Assembly (NCBI RefSeq): GCF_011386835.1
Contig: NC_088796.1
Coordinates: 70,569,468-70,633,467 of the forward strand
Direction: 5' to 3'
Origin: Chrysemys picta bellii
Taxonomy: Eukaryota; Chordata; Testudines; Emydidae
DNA: 64,000 nucleotides
The number at the start of each line of letters is the position of its first letter. The stretch's first letter is position 1. This document shows, in pieces, positions 1-10,087 of the stretch. A program made the position numbers and the translations under genes. The notes beneath the pieces are model-generated. The model was given only the letters and a program-made list of their open reading frames with translations. It had not been told where the DNA came from and did no database searches.

Positions 1-246
1 CAGCCCAAAATGCCATTAGCCTTCTTGGCAACAAGGGCACGCTGTTGACTCGTATCCAGCTTCTCGTTCTCTGTAACCCCCAGGTCCTTTTCGGCAGAAC
101 TACTTCCTAGCCATTTGGTCCCTAGTCTGCAACGAATGGGATTCTTCTGTCCTAAGTGCAGGACTCTGCACTTGTCCTTATTGAACCTCATCAGGTTTCT
201 TTTGGCCCAATCCTCTAATTTGTCTAGGTCCCTCTGTATCCTATCC

Positions 247-1226
247 CTACACTCCTCCCAGTTTAGTGTCATCTGCAAACTTGCTGAGAGTGCAGTCCAC
301 GCCATCCTCCAGATCACTAATGAAGATATGGAACAAAACCAGCCCCAGGTCCGACCCTTGGGGCACTCCGCTTGATACCAGCTGCCAACTAGACATGGAG
401 CCATTGATCACTACCCGTTGAGCCTGACAGTCTAGCCAGCTTTCTTTCCACCTTATAGTCCATTCATCCAGCCCATACTTCTTTAACTTGGTGGCAAGAA
501 TATTGTGGGAGACCGTATCAAAAGCTTTGCTAAAGTCAAGGAATAACACATCCACTCCTTTTCCCTCATCCACAGAGCCAGTTATCTCATCATAAAAGGC
601 AATTAGGTTAGTCAGGCACGACTTCCCCTTGGTGAATCCATGTTGACGGTTCCTGATCACTTTCCTCTCCTCCAAGTGCTTCAGAATTCATTCCTTGAGG
701 ACCTGCTCCATGATTTTTCCAGGGACTGAGGTGAGGCTGAATGGCCTGTAGTTCCCCAGATCCTCCTCCTTCCCTTTTTTAAAGATGGGCACTACATTAG
801 CCTTTTTCCAGTCATCTGGGACCTCCCCTGATCGCCATGAGTTTTCAAAGATAATGGCCAAAGGCTCTGCAATCACATCCGCCAACTCCTTTAGCACCCT
901 CTGATGCAGCGCATCCGGCCCCATGGACTTGTGTTCATCCAGTTTTTCTAAATAGTCCCGAACCACTTCTTTCTCCACAAAGGGCTGGTCACCTCCTCCC
1001 CATACTGTGCTGCCCAGTGCAGCAGTCTGGGAGCTGACCTTGTTTGTGAAGACAGAGGCAAAAAAAAAGCATGGAGTACATTAGCTTTTTCCACATTCTC
1101 TGTCAATAGGTTGCCTCCCTCATTCAATAAGGGCCCCATACTTCCCTTGACGACCTTCTTGTTGCTTACATACCTGAAGAAACCCTTCTTGTTACTCTTA
1201 ACATCTCTTGCTAGCTGCAACTCCAA
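247..1226 (-). pseudogene. CR1 ORF2 reverse transcriptase, fragmented
   Basis: Three open pieces on the minus strand (948-1226, 688-978, 247-675) together cover the palm and fingers of a CR1 reverse transcriptase. Visible motifs are [45 protein letters not shown] (motif A, catalytic Asp), SSGVPQGS (motif B) and [10 protein letters not shown] (motif C, FADD catalytic pair intact). A stop near 680 and frame changes between pieces break the frame. Thumb and C-terminal sequence continues in decayed form to position 1. Confidence 0.88.
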
Positions 1227-1443
1227 GTGTGATTAGGCCTTCCTGATTTCACTCCTGCATGCCTGAGCAATATTTTTATACTCCTCCCTGGTCAATTGTC
1301 CAATCTTCTACTTCTTGTAAGCTGCTTTTTTGTGTTTAAGATCAGCAAGGATTTCACTGTTAAGCCAAGCTGGTCGCCTGCCATATTTACTATTCTTTCT
1401 ACACATCAGGATGGTTTGTTCCTGCAACCTCAATAAGGATTCT

Positions 1444-2325
1444 TTAAAATACAGCCAGCTCTTCTGGATTCCTTTTCCCCCTCATGTTATTCTCCCAGGA
1501 GATCCTGCCCGTCAGTTCCCTGAGGGAGGCAAAGTCTGCTTTTCTGAAGTCCAGGCTCCGTATTCTGCTGCTCTCCTTTCTTCCTTGTGTCAGGATCCTG
1601 AACTCAACCATCTTATGGCCACTGCCTCCCAGGTTCCCATCCACTTTTGCTTCCCCTACTAATTCTTCACCGTTTGTGAGCAGCAGATCTAGAAGAGCTC
1701 TGCCCCTAGTTGGTTCCTCCAGCACTTGCACCAGGAAATTGTCCCCTACACTTTCCAAAAACTTCCTGGATTGTCTGTGCACAGCTGTATTGCTCTCCCA
1801 GATATCAGGGTGATTAAAGTCTCCCATGAGAACCAGGGCCTGCGATCTAGTAACTTCTGCTAGTTGCCCGAAGAAAGCCTCGTCCACCTCGTCCCCCTGG
1901 TCCGGTGGTCTATAGCAGACTCCCACCACAACATCACCCTTGTTGCTCACACTTCTAAACTTAATCCAGAGACTCTCAGGTTTTTCTGCAGTTTCATACT
2001 GGAGCTCTGAGCAGTCATACTCCTCTCTTACATACAATGCAACTCCCCCACCTTTTCTGCCCTGCCTGTCCGTCCTGAACAGTTTATATCCATCCATGAC
2101 AGTACTCCAGTCGTGTGAGTTATCCCACCAAGTCTCTGTTATTCCAATGACATCATAGCTCATTGACTGTGCCAGGACTTCCAGTTCTCCCTGCTTGTTT
2201 CCCAGGCTTCTTGCATTTGTGTTTAGGCACTTAAGATAACTCGCTGATTGTCCCGCTTTCTCAGTCTGAGACAGGAGTCCTCCCCTCTTGCACTCTCCTG
2301 CTCGTGCTTCCTCCCGGTATCCCAT
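1444..2325 (-). pseudogene. CR1 ORF2 endonuclease domain (apurinic-type, EEP fold)
   Basis: A 293-codon open stretch with the exonuclease-endonuclease-phosphatase signature of CR1 ORF2: LNTNARSL near residue 35, ITETWWD with the catalytic Glu, then MGDFNHPDI with the Asp/Asn pair. The usual final Ser-Asp-His triad reads SGH, so the key Asp is replaced by Gly and nicking activity should be lost. The upstream in-frame region to about 2400 is probably the 5' leader. The open frame ends before the RT blocks, which continue in other frames, so this is a decayed copy. The family identification is secure; inactivity is inferred. Confidence 0.85.
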
Positions 2326-2499
2326 TTCCCCACTTAGCTCAGGGCTTTGGTCTCCTTCCCCCAGTGAACCTAGTTTAAAGCCCTCCTCACTAGGTTAGCC
2401 AGCCTGCTTGCGAAGATGCTCTTCCCTATCTTCGTTAGGTGGAGCCCGTCTCTGCCTAGCACTCCTCCTCGTCGGCTGCCTTTTTGGCCCACGTCCCCC

Positions 2500-3009
2500 A
2501 TTCAGGACACTTGTAGGGCTGCCACGTGGTCTTCAGTTCACACATTCACTTTGCACTATGCAATCGTCTCCCAGACCAGGGATGATGCCGGGTTAGGCAT
2601 GGCTGTGCTTCGTCCCGAGAATTTGTGGTTTCCTACCCACCTCCAACAGATATAGCTTGCAATCACTTATTGTGGAATTCACATGAGCAATCACTCGAAG
2701 AAGAAAAGACAGTTACCTTTTCTGTAACTGGTGTTCTTCGAGATGTGTTGCTCATGTCTGTTCCACATCCCTCCCTCCTTCCCCTCTGTCGGAGTTGTCT
2801 GGCAACAAGGAACTGAGGATGCGGGGGGCGTGCAGCGCCCCTTATACCGCGCCATGGAGGTGCCACTCCAGGGGTCGCTGGGTTGCTCCCCTATGGGTAC
2901 TGCTAGGGAAAAACTTCTGGCACCGGTGCACGTGGCAAGCACGCACACCTATTGTGGAATAGACATGAGCAACACAGCTTGGAGAACACCAGTTGCGGAA
3001 AAGGTAACT
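2500..3009 (+). mobile_element. DIRS-type retrotransposon 3' remnant: recombinase tail plus terminal repeat
   Basis: A 5'-truncated DIRS element on the + strand. From about 2506 it encodes DTCRAATWSSVHTFTLHYAI, which resembles the C-terminal catalytic end of DIRS tyrosine recombinases; the Tyr at 2557-2559 is the likely nucleophile (inference). A spacer with ATGAGCAATCACTCGAAGAA follows at about 2683, then the terminal unit 2711-3009, which also ends the larger DIRS element at 50.5 kb. The upstream body is missing and replaced by CR1. It lies in the DCP2 intron just before the exon at 3260. Confidence 0.72.
2711..3009 (+). repeat. DIRS terminal unit with its own inverted ends (299 bp)
   Basis: The unit begins AGTTACCTTTTCTGTAACTG and ends in the near-complement, so the first and last 55-60 bases could pair. 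Inside the arms lie GATGTGTTGCTCATGTC and its partner GACATGAGCAACACA. The interior is GC-rich. The same unit, of about the same length, sits at 50487-50783, and an inverted partial copy at 55535-55785. Confidence 0.8.
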
Positions 3010-3259
3010 ATCTTTTACTTGTCACATACTGTTGCTTTATGAAGTCATATTTTTTCCCCTTTGTGCATAACTCTTCCCCAATAAGCAAAACCAGTTTAGT
3101 GAGTGGAGAGAATATTAAGTTTAAGATCCAATGTTTCTCTGCTTTAGCTTATCTTGTAAGATTGTCTGGAGAAGCAGAACAATGTGTATTTCTGTTCTGA
3201 TCATAATAGTCTTGAATCAAAGATTTTCTGCAGATAAAACTTTTTTTTTAATGGGATAG

Positions 3260-3392
3260 ATCCAAACTTCGTTATAGCCAGCAGGTGTTTACAGATGGCT
3301 CTCCAGGAGACCAGTGGACAAAGTACAGACAACCACAGCAACAGAAGCCATATAACAATCATTCTGAGATGTCTGAAGCTCTAAAAATAAAG
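3260..3392 (+). CDS. DCP2: DCP2 mRNA-decapping enzyme, internal coding exon (fourth from last)
   Basis: DCP2 is the Nudix hydrolase that removes the m7G cap from mRNA in the cytoplasm and P-bodies. This exon belongs to its disordered C-terminal region; the catalytic Nudix domain lies upstream, outside the window. After acceptor ATAG the first base completes a split codon, then [19 protein letters not shown] and a Gln-rich stretch follow, ending EALKIK before donor AAAG/GTAGGT. Length is 133 bases: one base plus 44 codons, ending on a codon boundary. The sequence matches the vertebrate DCP2 C-terminus as I know it. The preceding exon is not in the window; 1-3259 holds only repeats and intron. 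Confidence 0.92.
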
Positions 3393-3574
3393 GTAGGTTT
3401 GATTTCCAAATCCATTAGATTTGTTTGGACCCCTTAAAATCAGTGGTAGTGCTTTGTTCAGACTCACTTAATTATTATTATTTTTTTTGTAGGGGGAGAT
3501 ACTCTTGGGTTTATTTCTTTAAGTGATGGGACTTCATTATATCATGGAAATAGTATTGTCTAGTGATTAGACCA

Positions 3575-3700
3575 GGGAACTGGGTATCAACAGATGGAGA
3601 GTCTTTTCCAACCTCTGCCACTGGCTTGCCGAGTAACCTTGAACAGTAGCTATAACTTCCTTGTGCCTCAGTTTCTAATTCTTAAAATGATTTGAGGTAC
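3575..3700 (+). repeat. MIR-like SINE fragment
   Basis: It contains GTGCCTCAGTTTCTAATTCT preceded by CTGCCACTGGCTTGC and GAGTAACCTTGA, the order of the MIR core. Old and diverged. In a DCP2 intron. Confidence 0.6.
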
Positions 3701-3802
3701 TTGGATGAGAGTTGCCATATAAGTGGTATCATAATGTAGTGGGGTATGACACTAGCACTTAACTTTTATTTGTATTACCTTTTTTGGGTGTGGCTGACTC
3801 AG

Positions 3803-3904
3803 AACATGAGGGGTAATGGTAGAAAGCAATATCAAGACACTTCTAACCAAAAGAAGAGGACAAATGGGGTCCACAGTCAGCCAACGAAACAGAACCATAC
3901 ATTG
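3803..3904 (+). CDS. DCP2: DCP2 coding exon (third from last)
   Basis: After acceptor CTCAG, 34 whole codons encode [12 protein letters not shown], then [12 protein letters not shown], ending HTL before donor ATTG/GTAAGA. This basic, polar segment is characteristic of vertebrate DCP2 and lies in the disordered C-terminal tail that binds decapping partners. It joins the previous exon on a codon boundary and so could be skipped without a frameshift. Homology to DCP2 is clear. Confidence 0.93.
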
Positions 3905-4525
3905 GTAAGATTGACAGCAATAGTTCTTGCATTAACAAATTTTGGTGACATTTAACTGTGTGCGCAAACTAAGGTTTTGGTGTTAAATGTTAAATTGCAC
4001 GTCCATGAAAACAGGTCTTAACGATAGTGTTCAGTGTACGCACTGCAGTTGACGTTTCTTATCCCATATACATGTACACTTGCAGAGTATTGAATAATAT
4101 AATTTATCCAATTCGCATTTAGTAATTGAATTCTAATGCATATTAAAGTGATCCTTCCTGCGATATTCCAGGTATTTGACAGAGAATGGTCTAGTATTGT
4201 ACATTGCAATGGCAAAATATCTGCTGCTTAAAAATGAGTGTATAAATATTTTACTGTGGTATGGCAAAACCACTGTGTTTGAAAATGTAAAGTATATGCC
4301 TAGTCACTCCCCTCCTTTCTGCCTGGCTACAGTTTGAGGTGTAGGCTTCAAACCTATATCCATGGCACAATGGGATCAAGTTCTGCCTCAACAAACCCTA
4401 AATCCCATGACATTAACTTATTCAGTCACCATAAAAGACCATTAATTACATTTATTTCCTTGAGTACTGTTAAAATTAAGGCAGGTATTTTGAAGAGTAT
4501 AATGTATGCTCACTTTCTTAATCAG

Positions 4526-4577
4526 AAATGTGAAAAAAAACTTAATCCAAGAAGACTTCAGGATAACTTTGAAACAG
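4526..4577 (+). CDS. DCP2: DCP2 short coding exon with GC donor (second from last)
   Basis: A 52-base exon after acceptor AATCAG. It encodes KCEKKLNPRRLQDNFET plus the first base of the next codon. This matches a conserved DCP2 block. The only donor that keeps the frame to the next exon is ACAG/GCAAGT, which makes the following intron GC-AG. The split codon is G + AT (Asp). Reading straight on would add GKYINF, which is not DCP2-like. Confidence 0.92.
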
Positions 4578-5459
4578 GCAAGTATATTAATTTTCATTTG
4601 TATATGAACATACTAATTTTTCACTTGAAACAATTTGAGACTGCATCAACTTATTACAGTACATGCCGAAAAGGGAAACCTTTTATTAAATGAAGGTTTA
4701 AGATGCCTTACCTTAGTTGTGAAATCTGTAGGATGGTGGAATTTACAATTGCTCATAGACCCCGTTGATGCAGAAAGTAAAGCACTGTATATCTGGGCTG
4801 GGTCTCAGGGAGGCATGCCATGGTGGTGACCATTTGAATAGGTCACTGAAAAGGCTTCTCATGGTAGTATAGGAGCTGGAGCATCTGATGCTGCTGATGG
4901 TGCAAGGGCTGTTCTGAAATTGCCACCACCCGACTTAAGGCCCCCGAGGGGCTCTCCAGCCCCTTCTCCAGTCTCCACTTTGGAATGGGACTGTGTCCAA
5001 GCAGTTTGTCACCCTAACTCAGGGGTAGTCAATAGGTAGATGGCGGGCCAAATCCAGACCACCAGATGCTTTTGAATGGACTGCAAACTCTTTATTTACT
5101 GGCTGTTTTCTCTGGAATCTGGACCTTGACTATACCTTGACCAAGAAATTTGGACCTTGGCAAAAAATTATTGCCCTAACCTGTGCTTTACAGAAGAGAA
5201 TTAACCATTTGGGTAAAAACTGCTAATGTAACTCCTACAAAACTTGTTTTGACCACTAGGTGGCCAATAAAGATAAGGAATTCCTTACTACGCTTTTTGT
5301 TTGAAATGATGACCAAACTGATAAAATTGCCAGTGTGAGTAAATGTACAGCTTTTTAAACCTAAATAGTAGCATATTTTCAATGACCTCTTCATTGATCA
5401 ATACCACTTAACTTTCAACTTTAGAACATATTTTTGTCCTTTTTTTTTTTTTTAAGCAG
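4578..5459 (+). other. DCP2: DCP2 last intron, GC-AG class
   Basis: The intron starts GCAAGT and ends TTAAGCAG after a run of T. The donor is otherwise a perfect match to the consensus (CAG/G.AAGT), as is typical of real GC-AG introns. It holds a small TIR-like repeat at 5030-5182 and no other recognisable element. Confidence 0.85.
5030..5182. repeat. Small hAT-like non-autonomous element, worn
   Basis: The sequence from CAGGGGTAGTCAATAGG to TTATTGCCCTAACCTG has weakly complementary ends and resembles a short repeat common in sauropsid genomes (recollection). No clear target duplication is visible. It lies in the last DCP2 intron. Confidence 0.4.
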
Positions 5460-5623
5460 ATGCAGCAGCGTATGATGTGTGTTTCTCCATTGAAGACCTG
5501 CTGGAACATACAGAGGCACACTCTGTGGCATGTAATGGTCATTACAAAATCACTTTCTCATCAAGAGCTTTCTTGAGCTTCAAGTTTGACTATGATGCCA
5601 TAATGAAAAGTTTTGACCTCTGA
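5460..5623 (+). CDS. DCP2: DCP2 terminal coding exon
   Basis: This exon starts after a long T tract and AAGCAG, with two bases that complete an Asp codon. It then encodes [25 protein letters not shown] and the conserved last block [20 protein letters not shown], Leu, followed by TGA at 5621-5623. The aromatic and hydrophobic FLSFKFD block is a hallmark of the vertebrate DCP2 C-terminus. Together with the three exons upstream about 149 C-terminal residues are visible; the human protein has 420. The start of the gene is to the left of the window. Confidence 0.94.
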
Positions 5624-7724
5624 CAGCAAACCTATTATGGATGAACAAAAATCAAAGACTGACCTTTTGCAGTTGAGTGGGTTTCTAATCCAGCCTTACT
5701 CGTTCTCAGGTGTTTTTATTTTTTTATTTTTAAAGCAATGCAGGGACTGAAAGATGATTTGGAAGGGTTCATTCTCTTTGCAGTATGGAAGTGGCATAGT
5801 GAATTGTCGCACTTTAAATGCAGTTCCGCCTTTATTCACGAAAGTACCTTTCCAGTGTTTGGTTCACTAGTTCCTGCTGTTGCATTAGAGGGCATTTTTT
5901 TTTTTTAAACTTTGAAATATTTTAGTGTTGGCTGTATACTAACACACTAAACTTTGAACCTGCTCTGATGTAAAGTTGTTGGAACACTCAGTCTTTATTT
6001 TCTAGTACTTTGCTGTAGTATAGCAATTAAAGTAATTCTCAGAGGACACCCATTTTCTCTATCCCAGCAATGTTGAAATCTTGGAGCTTCTGTGCTTAAA
6101 AGAATTACAAATTTCAAGTCTACTCGTTTGACCTCATCTTTGCAGTTCTCTTCTTCTCTCCGGTTGTCTGCCGATGTTCTCTCCTCTCCATCATGCTCGA
6201 ACTCATTTTAGAATGACTTGCAGTCAGTAGAACTCAAAACTAAATCCACAGGGTCCCATTCTGCCCTGACTTACACCTTTTCCTCCTCTGTCTTCTGTGA
6301 GGATACGCTTGCTGGACAGAACTTGGCCTTTCACACGTACTTGTTTCTGTTCTTCCTTTGTGTCCATTAGAAATGTTCTCCCGTAGGAGAAAGTGGGATG
6401 CGAGCCTTCTTTCACTTGCAGCTACTTTTAAGATGCAGAAAGGAAAAGCTAAATTTTGTGGGCGAGGCGATTCTTATGTATTGTGCTGAATGTAAATAAG
6501 CCTCTGCAGGTCCTGCTGAGGGAAGGGGAGGATTGAGGCAGATACGTGGATGACTAGAGAACGTCACCTACCACCTAATGGCTTAATCAAGTTTGCAATA
6601 ACTGTTCATTATTGTGTTCTATACTGTTGTCCTTGGAGGTGTCTAGTGTAATGTGTGTTTTCTCTCTCTCTCTATATATATCCAATCGTATTGAATTTGA
6701 TATTGCAGTTGCATCTCAGTATCTGAAAACTGTAACAAAAATGAATGAGGCTACAGCCTTTTAATAAGTATATCAAAGATGTGAAAAAATTAGCAGTAGG
6801 AATGCAAATGATATTAAGTAAAAAAAAAATTAGTCCTACATCCTTGCATCATGATTTACTTGAGAGAGTTTTGAATATACATTTCAAAAGTATTTTATTG
6901 GGGGTTGGAAGCAAATGAAACTCCTCACTTGTCTCAGCAACCAGTACCTATATTCCCACCCCCCTTTTTATAAAAAAAGAAGTGGATGGTTCTCTAAAAT
7001 TAAGCTAGGTGGGTATGATGTGTAATTTGGAGGACTGAATTGTCTTCTATCAATGGCTGTTCCAAGGCTGCGTATCTTCTGTGGTCAGAGAATGTATGTT
7101 CACCCACAGACAGCCTTTTATATCTTTTTGGTGTGGTATCCACAAAACACAATCCCTGTCTTCTTGCAAACACCCTATAATATCTATTATCTTATATTTG
7201 CCCTCAATAAATAGCGTGTTAGCTTATTTTTATCTTCTAATCTTTTCATCCCTTTGGACCAGGGAATCTAGTAATTTTCAGTTGTTAAAACATTTCCCAT
7301 TAGCCAGGAAAGCTGGACTCCTCTATCAGTTAACAGGAGAAATAGACTCCAGTTTTTCCATTTGGATAAGAAAGTCTTACAATGGATCAGTTTACTTTTA
7401 GAATAGTTGTTGAAGTGACTCTTTTGCTTCACCTTGGTGTGGTGGCGGCGGCGGGTTGACAGCCAGTAATAATGTTCGGAGGTTGCTTAAATCAGTAAGG
7501 CCCAGATCCTCAAAGTTATTCAGGTTGCCTAACTTACAGTAATGTTTGTGGGAGTTAGATCTTCAAAAAGTATTAGGTACCTGTGCCTAAATGCATATGT
7601 CCTGTTATTTAATTGAGAGGGCTGGATAGTAAAGTTGGAGAGGGCTGAATGTGTCAATTTACCTATTCAGATCCAAATGAAAACAAAGCTTTGTTCAGTC
7701 CTCTTAGAGTAAGTAGTTGATTTC

Positions 7725-7811
7725 AGGGATTTGGAGCTGTGCTCCGGCTCTGCTCCAGCTCCAGGCAAAAACCTGCAACTCAACTGCTCCGTGCTCCGCT
7801 CCAAAGCCCTG
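7725..7811. repeat. 87-bp mini hAT-like element with target duplication
   Basis: Ends CAGGGATTTGGAGC and GCTCCAAAGCCCTG are inverted repeats. Flanks are GTTGATTT (7717-7724) and ATTGATTT (7812-7819), an 8-bp duplication with one mismatch, as expected for hAT transposition. There is no coding capacity. It lies inside the DCP2 3' UTR. Confidence 0.75.
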
Positions 7812-8797
7812 ATTGATTTCCTAGCAATAAGTGTCTAGCTCATAAGGAATCAGAAGTTAGCACTCAGACCTCCAGGCTGCTAATGCCAGTGAGTTTAATG
7901 AGACTCTCTTAACGCATGATTAAAAATCAAGCTTTGGAAAACTTTATTTCTGATTGGTAGATTGACTTTTCAAATATGTTCCTTTTATGCCTCTTCACTT
8001 AATGCACCATGAATTAATAAGGGGAAGATTGATAGAGCTGTGTGAATTTTAAACTTGAAACTTCCACTTGATAGTTTGGGATGTGAACTGGCTCATAGCA
8101 ATATGAGAGGAAGCCTCTAAAGTGAGGTAACTGCAGAGTGTGCATAAGTGGGATATGCCTTACTGGGATCACTAAATGTAGATTTTTTTTTTTTTTTTTT
8201 TTGGCAAAAGTTTTCATTCATTACAAAAATACCTGGCTTCCTCACTGAGGAATCCCAAACAAAGGCTGCAGAAAACAGGCCTGATTTTATGAAATCTAGC
8301 ATAAATGTGAGTTGAAAATAAATTTGATAAATATGCAATAATTTCTATTTCTTTGTGTACAAGGTACTGTTTCAGAAATATGTATTGACACAGTTTCCTT
8401 CTTTCTCGAGGTCTCAAACAGCTTATTAAATGTGTTTGTATATGACCTGCCTTTGGGTTTCAGGGTGCCCTGCACTGTGAACATTTCAGATTGTTTACTC
8501 TTACTAGTTTTGTATGTCCTTTTTATGTGTTTTATGTTCAAAATGTTAAATGAATCATTTTATACTTTGTATTCCAAAGTGTAGGAGTACACCTTACAGG
8601 AATGTCTGTAAAAGAGTGAAGAAATAGCAAATGGATGATTGAGTTTCATTCAGTGGATTTTTTGGTTTTCAGAGTGGGTGGGCATTTGGTGAGGCAAGAT
8701 TATCTAGTCAAATTGACTGTGAATGGACTTCAGAGATCTAAGTGCTTGTTGGTGTGAAGATGCTTGAAAAGTAAGCATGTCAGTTTACTGTGCTTGG

Positions 8798-8803
8798 AAT
8801 AAA
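8798..8803 (+). terminator. DCP2: Candidate DCP2 polyadenylation signal AATAAA
   Basis: A canonical hexamer in the DCP2 3' UTR, with TTTGTGTCC about 45 bases downstream as a possible T/G-rich element. Other hexamers lie further on, so this may be one of several alternative sites. Not proven. Confidence 0.35.
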
Positions 8804-9964
8804 ACAACTCACCTGCAGTTGCTAATCAAATTGTCGCTCACTCATTTGTGTCCTTGAAGTTAAGACTCATGAAATTATGAGGAAGAATGTTTAATGGACA
8901 AAAAGCTCAATGCAGGTACTGGAAATTCTGGAATTAGTTCACGTAGCAGTCACTACTACTACATAAACAGTAATTTATTTTAGTTTTTTAGTGGAGTTGT
9001 ATGCATTTTTCCCCCAATTCTTTTTATGCAGTGTGGAGTTTTAGTTTTTAATTTTGGAGGATTTTGTGACTATAGACTAATTTAGCATGTTTTGTAACTT
9101 GATTGTCTTTAAAAATTTCCATTTTTCAATACACATTGCATGCTATTGAATCCTGCACAGAGTTTGAGCTCTGGAGATAGAGGTATGGAGAGGGGAAAAT
9201 ATTTTATTTTAATTCACAATTGAAAGCTTCCCTTTCTGTATGTTTAGTTTATAGTAAGTCTCTCTTACAAAACTACAGGTTTACATACCGTGCTCTGATC
9301 GTAGTTTACTTTGGAGATCTACAAAAACAATGTTCACTGTGTTTACTCTTTGACTGTTTAAAATGCTGCATGTATAACCCCTGCATTTGAATGTTAAGGC
9401 AGACTGTGCAGTCTGGTTATTCCTAACATGTTTCCAATCAGATTGTCATTTTAATATGAAAAGTGCATTTTCTTCTGTGATCACTGATTTTTAAGTGGGT
9501 TTTTTCAGTGTGATTTGCCCCCCAACCCCCACTGCCCTCATCTTTGGCTGGCCTGAATCAAGCTCTATATCCGTGTTGGAACTTAAAGTGTTACTGTTGG
9601 GCCATATGGCCAGTTTTATAGTGTTAGCTCAGTGAGCTTTTCATTTTTAGCTACCTGGTTCAAATCCTGATTTAACAAATCATACTGATTACTTCAGTCT
9701 AGGAGCTAGAATGTCTTGAGTTATTCCAGTGTCTTTTCTCTGGGCTAACCCCAAGGTGCACTAAATTTGTAAAACTAAATTTACTGGAATTTATTCTAAT
9801 CTATGTTGGGAAGCCAAAATTTTTGGAAAAATGAGCTTGTGGAATAGTATAAATCTCCTTTATAGACTTAAGTAATTTGCAGTTTAAACATAGGCACAAG
9901 ACTGTTGTTTTAGCTTTGTTGATATAAGTTTCAAACTGCTTTTGGAATTACACTAGACCAATTT

Positions 9965-10087
9965 ATTTTTTTTCAACCTTTTTGTGGACCTTAAAAAATT
10001 TCAAATGGAGGTGTGGGCCCCTTTGGAAATCTTAGACATAGTCTGTGGACGCCCAGGGGGCTGCAAATCACAGGTTGAAAACCACTG
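9965..10087 (-). repeat. hAT-like MITE fragment
   Basis: Read on the minus strand it begins CAGTGGTTTTCAACCTGTG, a typical hAT-type terminus, and ends with the complement ...AAAAGGTTGAAAAAAA. The left terminus is degraded, and the flanks match at only about five of eight positions. Non-coding. Confidence 0.55.

Larger units (their letters stand above)
1..2495 (-). mobile_element. CR1 LINE retrotransposon, young turtle-type copy, 3' end beyond window
   Basis: Read on the minus strand this is a long CR1 element. The endonuclease comes first (high coordinates), then reverse transcriptase, with the 3' part running off the left edge. It lies antisense in a DCP2 intron. The protein is broken into several frames by stops, but the RT blocks are very close to those of the CR1 at 46.9-48.2 kb, so it is fairly young. 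The 5' boundary is near 2460-2505, where DIRS sequence begins; the exact breakpoint is not resolved by eye. Such elements copy themselves by target-primed reverse transcription. Confidence 0.9.

Noticed and set aside
2640..3259. An additional DCP2 exon before 3260
   Set aside because: The region is DIRS remnant plus T-rich intron; no frame resembles DCP2 and none ends in the required phase with a good donor.
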